A stretch of DNA of 64,000 bases. It comes from Cladorrhinum sp. PSN259 (Eukaryota > Ascomycota > Sordariomycetes > Sordariales > Podosporaceae). The stretch is taken from NCBI GenBank assembly GCA_033725935.1, contig MU867075.1:372001-436000 (forward strand), written 5' to 3'. A program made the translations under genes and the position numbers. A model generated the notes under the pieces. It saw nothing but the letters and a program-made list of their open reading frames with translations. It did not search any database and was not told the DNA's origin. Positions 11,660 to 22,494 of the stretch are shown here, in pieces; positions within the stretch are counted from its first letter, which is position 1; every line of letters begins with the position of its first letter.

Positions 11660-13110
11660 TAAGGGGACCGGAGAACGGAGAACAGTGTTGAGCATCCGGG
11701 TTCAGCTGTAACTCTTTCGTATGACCTTGTGTGTTTTTATACTATTCAAAGTATGGACAGGCTGAGATGGGAGTGGTGGTACCGCAGGAGCAAGATATTA
11801 TTTTAAGGGATAACATGTTCTTATCTGAGCCACCAGCAGATGTCGTGTGCCCACGGCTACACACCATATCGTATGCCGTCACTTTTGTGGATCAGACCAC
11901 TGCCGCTCCTCTCTCGAATCAAAGGTTCCCAGTAGTTTGGTTATACGGTACTTCGTACACCGAGGTTGCAGCTGAGGGAGAACGGGCCGAACCATATGGC
12001 TGTATGTCCATGCCATGTGTGGGAAGTCTCGGACAGGTAAGAAACATGCAGCTTCGACGGAAATACTCCGAGCCCCAATTTATACTTGACGCTGCCGATC
12101 ATCCGATCACTAGTTAATGAACAGGGTTCGGATGAGGGGATCCGACAGCCAAAATGATGAAAGATTAGTGTAAACTTTCAGTCGATGTTGATACTGTGCA
12201 CTGAAGGACTGGAATAGAAGTGGGAATGTCCACTTTTGAAGTCTGGGTTACCCCGAAGGAGGGCAAAACGCTTGACGGGCCGTCCGCCAACTGCTAACCG
12301 TTGTGCCGTTGCCCATCATTGACCCACGCAATAAGCTTATCTTATCAAGCGCCCAAAAATCGGCTTCAAAAAGCGACCCACGCCAAATTTGCTAAAATTC
12401 TCTTTTCCAGAACCACACATTCTCTTCGCTGCAACTTCTGCTTTGCAGTGCAAACTTGCTTTTCGAACAGCAGGATCGCAATCGAAGCAAGCATGGCGCA
12501 TGGCTCACTGTTACGGAGCATCATCAGCCTCATTGTTGCATGACACAACAGTCGTTTGCAGTCCAAAAGGTAAGTTGAGTCAAGATCGAGAGACCGCCAC
12601 CGATCCTCGTACAAAACCAGAAAGCACCACAAGGTATGTCACACCATTTATCTTTTCCCCGTTCACACGATAACCCCAGGTTGTTATGATGAGAGTAATT
12701 TGCGATTGATACCACTTGGGTGACTCACTTTCGCCGGTGCGGTTATATCCAGTGGACACATGAAAGTCATTTCTTACATATTCTGAACAACCGTTCTCAT
12801 ATTCATCATTCGACGCAGACGATGGAGAACCATGGCTAACTGGCTGGTCAGATTTTTACTCTCTTCTTATGACTACTTTCTCGTGTGCACACTTCCCGCA
12901 GTGGTACGCACCTCTCCTCTATTTGCGGTGGACGAGTTTCTGTGCTCATAACTCGGGAGAAAGCGAACGTTACTGTTTGCAAAGGGGCTCTGATAGTCTT
13001 CACTCGGTCAGCTCTTGTCTGGTGCTGGCGGGGTTAATTCTTTGGGAGCCCTACAGCTTCATGTCTTCAATTAAATATTTGTTCATAACTACTTGTGTCA
13101 ACCATGCCCT

Positions 13111-13136
13111 GTCTTGTCTCGTCTCGTCTCGTCTCG
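13111..13136. repeat. GTCTC microsatellite
   Basis: About five tandem copies of a 5-bp unit (GTCTT once, then GTCTC). It is non-coding and has no evident role. Confidence 0.85.
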
Positions 13137-13739
13137 TTCGGGAAACATTCTATTCCTCTTGGCCATATTTACGCAGGCTTGCCCGTGTGTCCTCGCATTC
13201 AGTTGATCTGCCTAGTTCCGAAGCCTCTTGTTCTAGATGGCAACCATCTACCATACACCTTAGTAGTCCCCGATGCTCTGTTTATTGATCCTCTACTGCC
13301 GCTTCTTGAGACTTCCATGGGGACTATTCGTCTTGGTATACCACCCACAATGCCACAAAGCACATATTTGCTGCTTCCATAATGGACAGTGCAGTATTTA
13401 TCATGACACCTGGAGAGCAGAACTCCAGATGGGTAACGAATGGAAAGTAGTAAGCACATCCTTATCTGCTTGAACTTGCTGCTCAGGAAGCTGGCATGGC
13501 CTCTCCGGACTCTTGACGTCCTGAGACCAGAGCCTTCGGAGGGACCATGAATTTGAAGCCCTTTCACAACTCACGACAAATTGTATCGATGATCTCTCAA
13601 CAACCGCTCAGTGGCTTATGCCAAGTGTCGACCATACAAGTGGAAGGCACCTTGCCCATTTCTTCCCTCTTTCATGCTGGAGAAACAGCCAGACCGTTGC
13701 AAACTTGAACGAACCGGTTGTTATATGGCAGCCATCACT

Positions 13740-14965
13740 ACCCGCAATACGTCCCTACCTTGGGCAAGGCATCGATCACGAAAGCGTGCGTAAAAAAAAA
13801 CCTAAGCAGAAATGAAGGACCCGAAAACGACATGCTCCGAGAAATTTCAAGATGGGGATGGCTCTTCTCAAGATAGGTCTCCTCTCCCAGGGTCTCGCCG
13901 TATCTTCCAAGCAGCTCATGCACGGGCATCAGTCGAATGCTAATGAACATGCGCACTGCTTTTTCGAAGTCACTGGAGGTATCGCGAGACGATGGATGAT
14001 ATGCAGCAACAATCGGCAAGACGCTGGGAAGTTGCGTGGACGTCTGTCGAAAGTTGATGTAGAGGAAGAGGAGAAAGATCCAAGAACAAGGGGGCGGGGG
14101 TTTATACTCAGCTGGAAAACCTTAAATCTGGATGAAGGAGGACGTCCGGAAGGTGCGGACGACCATGAGAGATTTATCATCTCACTGCAATGCACTGCAA
14201 AGTTCCTGCAAGTGGAGGGGGTGGTTGCAGGCCAGATCTAACGAGGTGACGATGGAAGCCGCCGTTGATGGACCTGAGTCCTGGTCCTTCAAGTTCCCAT
14301 CCGTCAACCTGAGCTTCAAAGTGGGAAGGCGTCCTTGATGTTTAGTTGTCGCAAATCATGAAGCCACTCGGAAACCGTACACCTGCCTGTTCGGTTCTCA
14401 ATGCAAGTCTCGGCGTAAATGAATCGACGTTTCCCAAGATGAAGTCACGGCTTTCACCGATGACCAATTCTTGTCTTTCAACTTCGCCCATAGACATCAT
14501 CAAAATGGATACCTGTAGATTAGACCAGAGCTGTAAGTGAAGAATTCCTTCCGCCTGGCAAACATAATATTGCCCACCCAATCCAACTGCAATCTTTTAG
14601 GCATTGATAGGTTTTCATGACGGGCTGTCTCTTTTAGCAGGCGTGCCTCCAATTCATATCAGGCTGTCTTGGTGCACACTGGAAGGAAGGTTGATGAACC
14701 GAAAGAGGTGGCATAATTCCCAGATATTTCCGATGCCTCCAGCCGTGTATCAGACCAACGCTAAGCCCAAAGCGACTCTCGGGGTCATCGATTTTATCGT
14801 ACTTGACATTGTGCCACAACAACAGAAGTGATTCCCTTGCCTTGAGACAACGACTCAACTGAAGGCAAAAACCCTAAAGTCCTCGAAGTTGTCCTTTCCG
14901 TCGCGGCCATAAAGAACATAATGAGCACAGGTTGTAATTGAGTTGAGTGGTTGCATATTGATCCC
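13740..14965 (-). pseudogene. Possible degraded coding sequence, unknown family
   Basis: On the minus strand, several frame-shifted blocks read like protein but are broken by stops and frame changes. They lie at about 14965-14870, 14860-14700, 14660-14510, 14425-14320 and 14020-13740. Two blocks show mixed polar/hydrophobic composition typical of globular protein (for example LQLDWVGNIMFARRKEFF and TGRCTVSEWLHDL). No single set of plausible introns joins them into one frame, and I recognise no domain. The plus strand is also open for 130 codons at 13852-14241, so chance or a spliced gene of unknown type cannot be excluded. This is a weak call. Confidence 0.2.
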
Positions 14966-16375
14966 TCATTTTTTTATCTGCAAACGGTGCCCCTGAACGT
15001 CACCAGCGGTTGGATGGTGGGCTGTTTACAGTAAGCGCGCTGTTCTCCTCCCTCTTTGTGATCGCTGGCACCTCAACCTCCTCCCAATCTACACTATTAA
15101 CCGACTACAACATTTTGACGCCGACTGCATCACTGTTGACCGAACCAGTGTGTTTGGCATAGCAAAGTCAACTGGACCCCACTATCTGCCGCGAGCTGCG
15201 CGTATCACTCAATGAAGTACATCACAGCATCGCAACTGCGCGCATGCTGATCTAACCGGGCGTCTATTCAGTCTTCATCCCCAAATTCTGCCCGTGCCCT
15301 GGGGTGCTTTGGGAACTCCAGACAAAGGCGAAAGGCAAACTCCCTGACATGGCAACCCGTTTCAGAAGTTGAGCAATTCTGGAACCTCCCGCTCCGTTAA
15401 AACGTTCTGCATACATGTCCGTCTCAAATCACAAATTAATTAAATAAATAAATAAAATCGACGACACAGTTCGGGAATGTGAATGTCAGATATTCAATCT
15501 GACCAAACTTTTTCCGTAACAGTGCTGGTGGCCGCATTTTTGGACCTTGACATCGAATCTGCAGGAACGGGTCTTGGGGTTCTTTGTCGAAACAGCCACT
15601 ACCACCACGCGAGTGCCAGGGTCAGGTCGTTGGTACGTGACCCCTCCTTTTTCTTGAATTCCCATCGTTCTAGCTTTTTCAAGCCACCTGTTGGCAGTCC
15701 ACGGCTTTGCCATCTGTGCTTTTATGGTTCTGTCGTTTTGGCCACACAAAATGATGTGAGACTCAAGTCTGTGTCGTTGTACAAGGCACAACTTGAGCAG
15801 CCGGTTTCGGTTGTCTGAATTTCAAAGATACGAAATCAGGTCCCATCGGCACTGTGAGCGGAGTCTGCTGCGGGGGGCACCAGGTGGGCTTCTTTTTAGC
15901 GTTGCGGAAAGCAACCTGGGTCCTGGAAGACTTGAACCTCCACAGCCCCAAGTCCACACAGGGGGATTGGGAGACAGCGAGCGGTGTGGTGGTGGTGGAT
16001 TGGATTCGATGGATTGGATCGCCCTGCATCTGCGTTTGTTCATTCATGGCCCTGGACGGATTCGTGCATTTGGCCTCCCCCTCCAACTTCCAAATCCAAT
16101 CCCATTGAGGAACCTGAACCCCCAATTGCACTCTGCCTCGTCTGGGGACCTGGAGAGGGCGCGCTCATTTGTCGCAGCGCAATCTGGCTATTTTCTGCCC
16201 CTTCCATTTCCCAAACGGAACACTGACCCTGTAAGCTCCCACCACAGCACTACCTTAGCAAGCTGCTGCTGCTGCGTGCGCAACCCGCTGCTTTGCATCG
16301 TGCGGCAAAGTGCGCAGGAGGTGCGAATCAGGAAGAACCCATTAGCTGGATACCTACCTTATAACGACCAAGCCT

Positions 16376-16392
16376 CAAGCAAGCAAGCAAGC
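16376..16392. repeat. CAAG tetranucleotide repeat near RhoGAP start
   Basis: Four tandem CAAG units, followed by a duplicated TGGCACC and GCTG repeats, lie 30-50 bp before the ATG at 16424. They lie in the probable 5' leader and may vary in length. Confidence 0.8.
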
Positions 16393-16423
16393 ATCTGGCA
16401 CCTGGCACCTGGCTGCTGGCAGA

Positions 16424-18946
16424 ATGGGCCGGTCCAAGCCTGTACCGCAGCCGCTCACACTGGCGCCCAGCGGCGATGCAGTGAGCGCTGCTGGTGGTGC
16501 TGCTGGTGAAACTGTCCCGAATTCAGACGCAGCTTCACCCCGATCCCCGCGCTCACCCTTCCGATTCGGCCAGAAAAAGTCAGATAGCCCCGGGGACACC
16601 GTGCAACTCGCTGACGTCCTGCACCAATCCGTGGACCCAAATCCACCCCGTCCTCATACTGCTGCCACCATCGCGACTACAACTGTTCGACAGCGAGAGC
16701 CCCAGCAGCGCGCCCAGAAACCACAGGCATCAGAGAAACGTTCCCCCGTCGAGACAACCACGCAGCATTCAAAGCCGCCGCCCCTGCCCTCGCCTCGAGA
16801 CCGAACAGTCGACCAACGAACTCGACAACCCAACCAGCCCCCGCCACAACTGGGCCACAGGAACCCGCGGCACGACGACGACAAGACCTCCAAGTCGAGT
16901 TTCTTCTTCAATTTTGGAAAGTCGGCCAAGCCAACGGACCGTCCCACCACGCACCACCACACAGGCTCCCGAACCGATATTATGTCGAGGGATTCTGACC
17001 ACCCGAAGAAGAGCTCCAAACAAACTAGCACTAAGCATTCGGGTACGTAGATCGATCGATGACCTACATTTTCCGCCCATCAAACCCCATGTTCTAGAAT
17101 CGACCATGTGTCGCGGCCTATAAGCCGGCCCTTTGTGCAAACCCACATCATCCGTCTCACCTACTTGCATGGCCTTGTTTCAAGCCCCGCTAACAACCCG
17201 TGTGCCTGAATTGTAGAGCCGCCCCAACAACAGCAAGATCTCCTAGCGCAAAGACCTGTCCAACAATTGCCATCCAGATCTGAAGTGTCACTGGCGTTGT
17301 CGGTCGACTACGATACAGGCAGTTCTGTCAGCGGCTCCAACTCGAGAAAACACAAACCAAAGCCTTTCGCCCTGCTCAGCCGCACGAAATCAACTAAAGA
17401 CAAAGACGAAAAGGAGAACAGGGACGGACCGAGCCCCAGGGGAAGAGGTCCGGTGCCAATCAGGGGCCCCGAGTCCGACAAAGCATACGCTTCCGTACCT
17501 TTAAAAACGGCTCCGCTTCACCCGCACGATCGGTCATTTCGCGAGATGATGTCCTCGGCAGTGCGCAATCATTCGGTGGAGCGATCGCAGGCCAGGGATA
17601 TCGGGTCAGGCAGATCAAGAGATCAGGACAGAGACCACAGAGGTCAGCCATCCTCATTCAGGGAGGCAAGCGGTTCAGCGGCGTTTTTCAACAATATCAA
17701 AAACAGCAAACCGGTCGGGATGATTACGAATCGTCTTTTTGGCGGATCCTCCAGGCACGAGAACCAGGCGCCTAAAGAGCCAGTGATTGACGATGAGAAT
17801 TATGTACTAAGAGTCATAAATCTGCCCTTGGTTGAACAAACGCGATTGACCAGGATATCAAAGAGACTCGAGGATTCTCGGGACAAGACCGAGTTCTGGA
17901 TGCCGGCCTTCCCTTGGAGAGCGATCGACTATCTTAACTACAAAGGAAGTGACGTTGAGGGTTTGTACCGTGTCCCTGGTAGTGGACCGCAAATCAAGAA
18001 ATGGCAGCGCAAGTTCGACGAAGGTTAGTTTAAACACTCTGCCATGCGGCGCCTTTCCCTCGTCTTTCTTGTTCGTTTACTAATACGGCCTGTAGAACTT
18101 GATGTTGATCTTTTTGAGCAACCTGATCTCTACGATATCAACATTATCGGTTCGATGCTCAAAGCTTGGCTGCGTGAGCTACCCGATGAATTATTTCCCA
18201 AGGAGGCCCAGGACAGGATTGCGAGGGAGTGCGCCGGCGCAGAGACGGTCCCTCAGCTGCTCATTGAAGAGCTTTCGAACCTGTCACCGTTTAACTACTA
18301 CCTCCTTTTCGCCATCACCTGCCACCTTAGTCTTTTGCTTGCCCACTCGGACAAGAACAAGATGGATTTTCGAAATCTGTGCATCTGCTTCCAGCCATGC
18401 ATGAAGATAGATGCCTTTTGCTTCAAGTTCTTGGTATGCGACTGGCGCGAGTGCTGGAAGGGATGCAAGAACGAGGCCAAGTATATCGAGGAGGAGTATG
18501 CACGGTTCGACCAGCCGCCACCCTTGAGGGCTGTAAGTGACTCACGGAAGAACGGAAACGTGGCCGGGAACGGGGCCGGGGCCGGGGATGGAACTGGGAA
18601 TGGGACAGGGAACGGAAACGCAAATGTCAATGTGAACGTGAACGTTAACGTAACACCCCCACCCACGACTGCAAATGCGGTGCACGTAATAGAGGAGAGG
18701 CAGGAAGAACAACGCGCTGTCTCCTCTTCAAACAGCAACAGTAGCAGCACAAGCTCCGTTCGAGACCCAGGCGAACAAAAGCAACGGCTAAAGAAGAAGA
18801 CAGTCCAAGACAGCCCGCCTGTCGTTGATAGTGGCTCGCCAATCGCGACTACTACACTCACTATCAACAGCGAGACTCCTCCAAGACGATCGGGCGACCT
18901 ACGACCTCTTTCACCTATTAAGCCGTTGTCCCCCCTGAACTTCTGA
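16424..18946 (+). CDS. RhoGAP-domain protein
   Basis: GTPase-activating protein for Rho-family GTPases, likely acting in polarity or cell-wall signalling. Exons are 16424-17042, 17217-18023 and 18096-18946, giving 758 residues. Intron 1 (174 bp) has a CTAAC site 22 bp before its end. Intron 2 (72 bp) has a TACTAAT branch site. The N-terminal 400 residues are Ser/Pro/Arg-rich and disordered. The RhoGAP domain covers about residues 430-620. The arginine finger sits in EGLYRVPGS, where GIFRxSG is usual, and the helix with the stabilising Asn is present in KMDFRNLCICFQP, with Cys replacing the usual small hydrophobics. A C-terminal low-complexity tail of Gly/Asn/Val repeats and Ser-rich sequence follows. 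No PH, LIM or BAR domain is visible, so it does not match the best-known yeast GAPs by architecture. Confidence 0.9.
18549..18653 (+). repeat. Coding minisatellite (Gly-Asn then Asn-Val repeats)
   Basis: Within the last exon of the RhoGAP gene, degenerate 6-bp units encode alternating Gly-Asn/Gly-Ala, then (Asn-Val)n. The NV part lies at about 18620-18653. Such tracts commonly vary in copy number between strains. Confidence 0.8.
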
Positions 18947-20620
18947 GCTTCGCCAATGCGTACCGGCGATTTTCACTTCTTCCGCTCTTTTTAATCAGTG
19001 CCACACACGACCTTACGCCGTCCAAACGATCTATTTTTATTTTATTTTTGTGCCTATATCTATCTATATTCGCCGGTACCTACCCACCACATAGACATCC
19101 ACTCGAGAGCAACCCGTTCTATTCTATTTGCGATCCCATACAGGAAGGGAGATCGAGTCATCGCCGCCGGCTAATGGCCGCCTCAAGTCGTCGTCGTTCT
19201 CTAAATTTCTCTTTCAGCATTCCTAGCCTGCAACTGCATTGCGTGTCCGTTTTCTTCGTTTCATTTTGTTTGAATACCCTTTTAGTTTTCCCGGAACCTA
19301 GTTTCTCTAAGAGAGAACGGGAGTATGGAAGACTTGCGTTGTTTTTTTTTTGTTTTTTTTTAAATTTCTTCCATTTGGGGGTGATGTTCTCTGGTTCTGC
19401 TGTGTTTTTCTTCTCTCTAGGCAATAGCCTTCGGGTGCCGAGGTCGCCCTGGGGTGATCTTTGAATAGGAAGCATTTTCGGTGGTGGAAAGGGGGCTCAA
19501 GAGGATCTGGACAACGAGTCTTCTTGCACCGTGAGAGCGCGAGGAGAGAGCAATGCTATTTTAACCCCCCTTTTCAATGCGTTTCCGCTTTTGATTTGCT
19601 GATGATGGGACATTCGATTTTTCTTCTTGTTTTTTTCTGTTGTCTTTGTCGGGATACAAACTTTTATTGGTGGGCACTGGGGAGATGTCTTATTTTTACT
19701 TTTCTCGCACTGGGGTTGGTTGGGAGCATTCGAAAAGCATTGAGTGGCGGGAGGATGGGGCTGGGTGCAGTTATTGCTAAAAACTGTGTTTTCTTTCGAT
19801 TGTTTGAAGGGAGAGTTTATTTGTACGATAAGAAAGGCTGGATGGCGGGAAAGGGAGTGGGAAGAAAGGCTCTTTCGAGTGTTGGATCATGTTTTGTGAA
19901 TAATAAAAAGCGTATGGATGTCCCTCGGCAGTTATGTCTCTTCTTACTGGTTATGAGAATGAGATCGAATACGAAGTGGTCGATTTATGTGATTGTGGAC
20001 ATTTTAAGGCCAGTGAGTCTTAAGATTGGCTGTATCGAGGAGGTGCCACTGCTTTCCATGCATGGTACCTGATTAGAGATATTGAGCAGAAGAACTTTAT
20101 GGGAATCTTCCCTACTAATTGGATGGGCATTTTCCGTTGACCCTTAAGTATAGCTGTCTAACGTTTACTCAGAAAATCTCAGCGTACTAGAATTGAAGAA
20201 GAAGAGACGTTAAATAACCGAAGGAGTAAAAAAATAATAAAAATAATAATAAAAAAACTAGCTTGCATTTACTTTCTCCCTCAGCAGCTTGTTCAAACGA
20301 ACCTCAGAGGACTTGTAATTAAGCTTCCAAAACATTTGGGCGGAGAGAAGCGGCAGATTCAAGAGCTGGGTTTTGTGGGGCAAGCTGATCCATGTCTATC
20401 GGTTTCTGATTGGCTAATAGCACTTGTTAGTTGAGCTTGGCAGTTAGTGGGTGGCTGGTCTGTGCTCTTGATTGGATCTTTCTCGTCCGCAACTCTATCG
20501 GATTTTGACGGCCCCTCGACCAGGTCCCGCCGACCGCAATTGACGACTTATACGGTGACCCACGATGCGATAGAAGATACGGCGGTGGATAGAGTTGAAT
20601 AGAATACGCCGGCACACAAA
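18947..20620. other. Intergenic region
   Basis: Contains the 3' UTR of the RhoGAP gene (T-rich, with TTTTATTTTATTTTT near 19036) and the promoter of the mS29 gene. A 203-codon frame at 19461-20072 is rich in Phe, Leu and Cys and has no domain; I do not call it. An A/T repeat of AATAATA type lies at about 20229-20258. Confidence 0.6.
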
Positions 20621-22115
20621 ATGTCGGCGCCAAATAGCCTGCGGTGCCTTGCGAGGCCGTCCACGACGAATGCAGTTTCTGCGTCCCTCTCCCTCTCCTT
20701 CGCCGGCTTGCGGATAGTCGCTCCCTTCTCGACCACCGCCGCCCGGGATGCTATGCCAGGCAAGAAGACCATCAGCAGAGAAGCGCCAGCTCCGTACCGT
20801 GCCGGCAAGCGGTTGAAGATTGGAAAGTTCAAGAAGAACAGGGTCATCGAGAGGGGAAAGGCCCCGCTACCGGGAGAGCGCAAGGCATACCGCAAGAAGA
20901 TCGTTCTCAGCAATGACAATGCCCTACCCGTACGGTGGGTAAAAGAACTGGTTCCAGGATCTTTGCAGGATTCCCAGAACGTTGGAAAGATTGTGTCCTT
21001 GCCAGAATCCGTGCAGGACCAGCTGCGTACCACCGAGACCTTCCAACCTTCACAGACCTGGAAGTTGTTCAGGACACCGTCGGTACTTGTGCGTAAGGAG
21101 ACGGTCGAACTGGTGAACAAGATGGAGAGTGCTGTTGGTGCCAAGAAGACCCTGAGAATGGTCGTGGCAGGCGACAAAGTAGCAGGAAAGAGCTTGCTTC
21201 TCCTTCAGGCGCAGGCACATGCTTATCTGAACAACTGGATAGTAATTCACGTTCCAGATGGTATGACGAATTGCAGGAAACTCAAACTAAAAAGACCAAA
21301 TCGCTGACCCACCGACAGCACAAGAACTCACCACAGCCTGCACCGAATACGCGCCCATCCCAGACACAAAGCCCGTCCAGTATATGCAGCAAAACTACGT
21401 GCTCAAGCTCCTCCACGCCATCAAGAAAGCAAACGAAAAGGTTTTGGCCAAGATCACCACCGTCAGCTCCCATCCGGAGCTCCCGCAGAACATCCCCGTC
21501 AACTCCCCTCTCCTGGCCCTCATCAACGCCGCCAAGGAAGCCGAAGGTGCCTGGTCCGTCTTCCAAGCCCTCTGGCAGGAACTCACGGCCCACGAGGCCA
21601 ACCGCCCTCCCATTCTTTTCACCTTGGACGGTCTCGCCCACATCATGAAGATTTCCGACTACCGCTCCCCCGCTTATGAACTGATCCACTCACACGACTT
21701 GTCGTTTGTGCGAACCTTTGTTGAGGCGCTCCAGGGCAACGCCAACTTCCCCAACGGTGGTGCTGTTATTGCCGCCACGAGCAGGAGCAACGCCCCTCGC
21801 TCTCCCTCTATGGAGCTGGCTCTTTCTCAGAGACTTGCCGAGCAGGAGAAGAAGAAGCCCGAGGAGATTCCCAAGAGCAACCCTTACTTGCGCGGTTATG
21901 ACGAGCGGGTTGAGAAGTCGCTCAAGACCGTTGAAGTTCTTAACATCAGGGGCATCAGCAGGCCCGAGGCTCGGTCGATCATGGAGTACTGGGCTGCCAG
22001 TGGGCTGTTGCGGGCTGCTGTGGACGAGCACCAGGTTAGCGAGAAGTGGACGTTGAGCGGTGGTGGTATCTTGGGTGAGATGGAGCGCACGGCGCTGTTG
22101 ACTATGAGGATTTGA
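20621..22115 (+). CDS. RSM23: Mitochondrial small-subunit ribosomal protein mS29 (DAP3/Rsm23)
   Basis: GTP-binding protein of the mitoribosomal small subunit. Exons are 20621-21260 and 21319-22115, separated by a 58-bp intron (GTATGA donor, GACAG acceptor), giving 478 residues. The first 40 residues are Ser/Ala/Arg-rich with almost no acidic residues, as expected for a mitochondrial presequence. A Walker A motif GDKVAGKS lies near residue 185, and the IHVPD-AQELT stretch typical of DAP3 spans the splice junction, confirming the intron. Ends with the family's C-terminal helical region. Convergent with MCM7, with 379 bp between stop codons. The gene symbol follows the yeast orthologue. Confidence 0.9.
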
Positions 22116-22494
22116 ATTAAGAAAATAGGAAGGGGGACAAGATCGTTAGGGCGGAAGGGTATCTGCATCTCTTGTCAATGTGTAAGAGTGGAATGGAAAC
22201 TTGTATGTGTCATTTATGAGCTACAAAAATTTGGGTGTCATAAATATGGGAATGTGTCGAGCCGTGTATTTATAGAAAATCATCGTACTCGTTTTGTCCA
22301 AGATTTCTCTTCATTCATACAGTTCTTTTCAATTCATGCCTATCTAGCTCTTTCAAGATATCCCATCTTCCCACCAGCATAAAGTTCATTTCAGTTTTAC
22401 CTTGAGGTTATACAAACAAGACCCAATAAACGCCGGGGAGTATGGACATAAACCCAGGCTTTGAAATTCATCGCAACAGCAATCTGCGTTAGGT
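22116..22494. other. Convergent 3' intergenic region (mS29 / MCM7)
   Basis: Holds only the facing 3' UTRs of the two convergent genes, with AT-rich DNA and no further gene. Confidence 0.7.

Larger units (their letters stand above)
11660..16423. other. Long sparsely coding region
   Basis: I see no intact gene. Features present are a (GTCTC)n microsatellite (13111-13136), an AAAT repeat near 15437-15458, GGT/GGATT-rich repeats near 15985-16020, CTG and CAAG repeats just before 16424, and the possible degraded minus-strand coding region at 13740-14965 listed separately. An open frame at 11731-12117 and one at 15793-16509 have no recognisable domain and are not called. The last kilobase is probably promoter and leader of the RhoGAP gene. 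Confidence 0.55.

Noticed and set aside
11731..12117. 128-codon plus-strand frame just after the small Cys-rich gene
   Set aside because: Begins with GTG, has no domain or promoter signals, and is more likely 3' UTR or intergenic DNA.
15793..16509. 238-codon plus-strand frame running into the RhoGAP start
   Set aside because: It overlaps the RhoGAP exon in another frame, is full of Cys/Trp repeats from microsatellite DNA, and has no recognisable domain.
19461..20072. 203-codon plus-strand frame after RhoGAP
   Set aside because: Phe/Cys/Leu-rich translation of T-rich 3' UTR-like DNA. Apparent membrane segments are a composition artefact.
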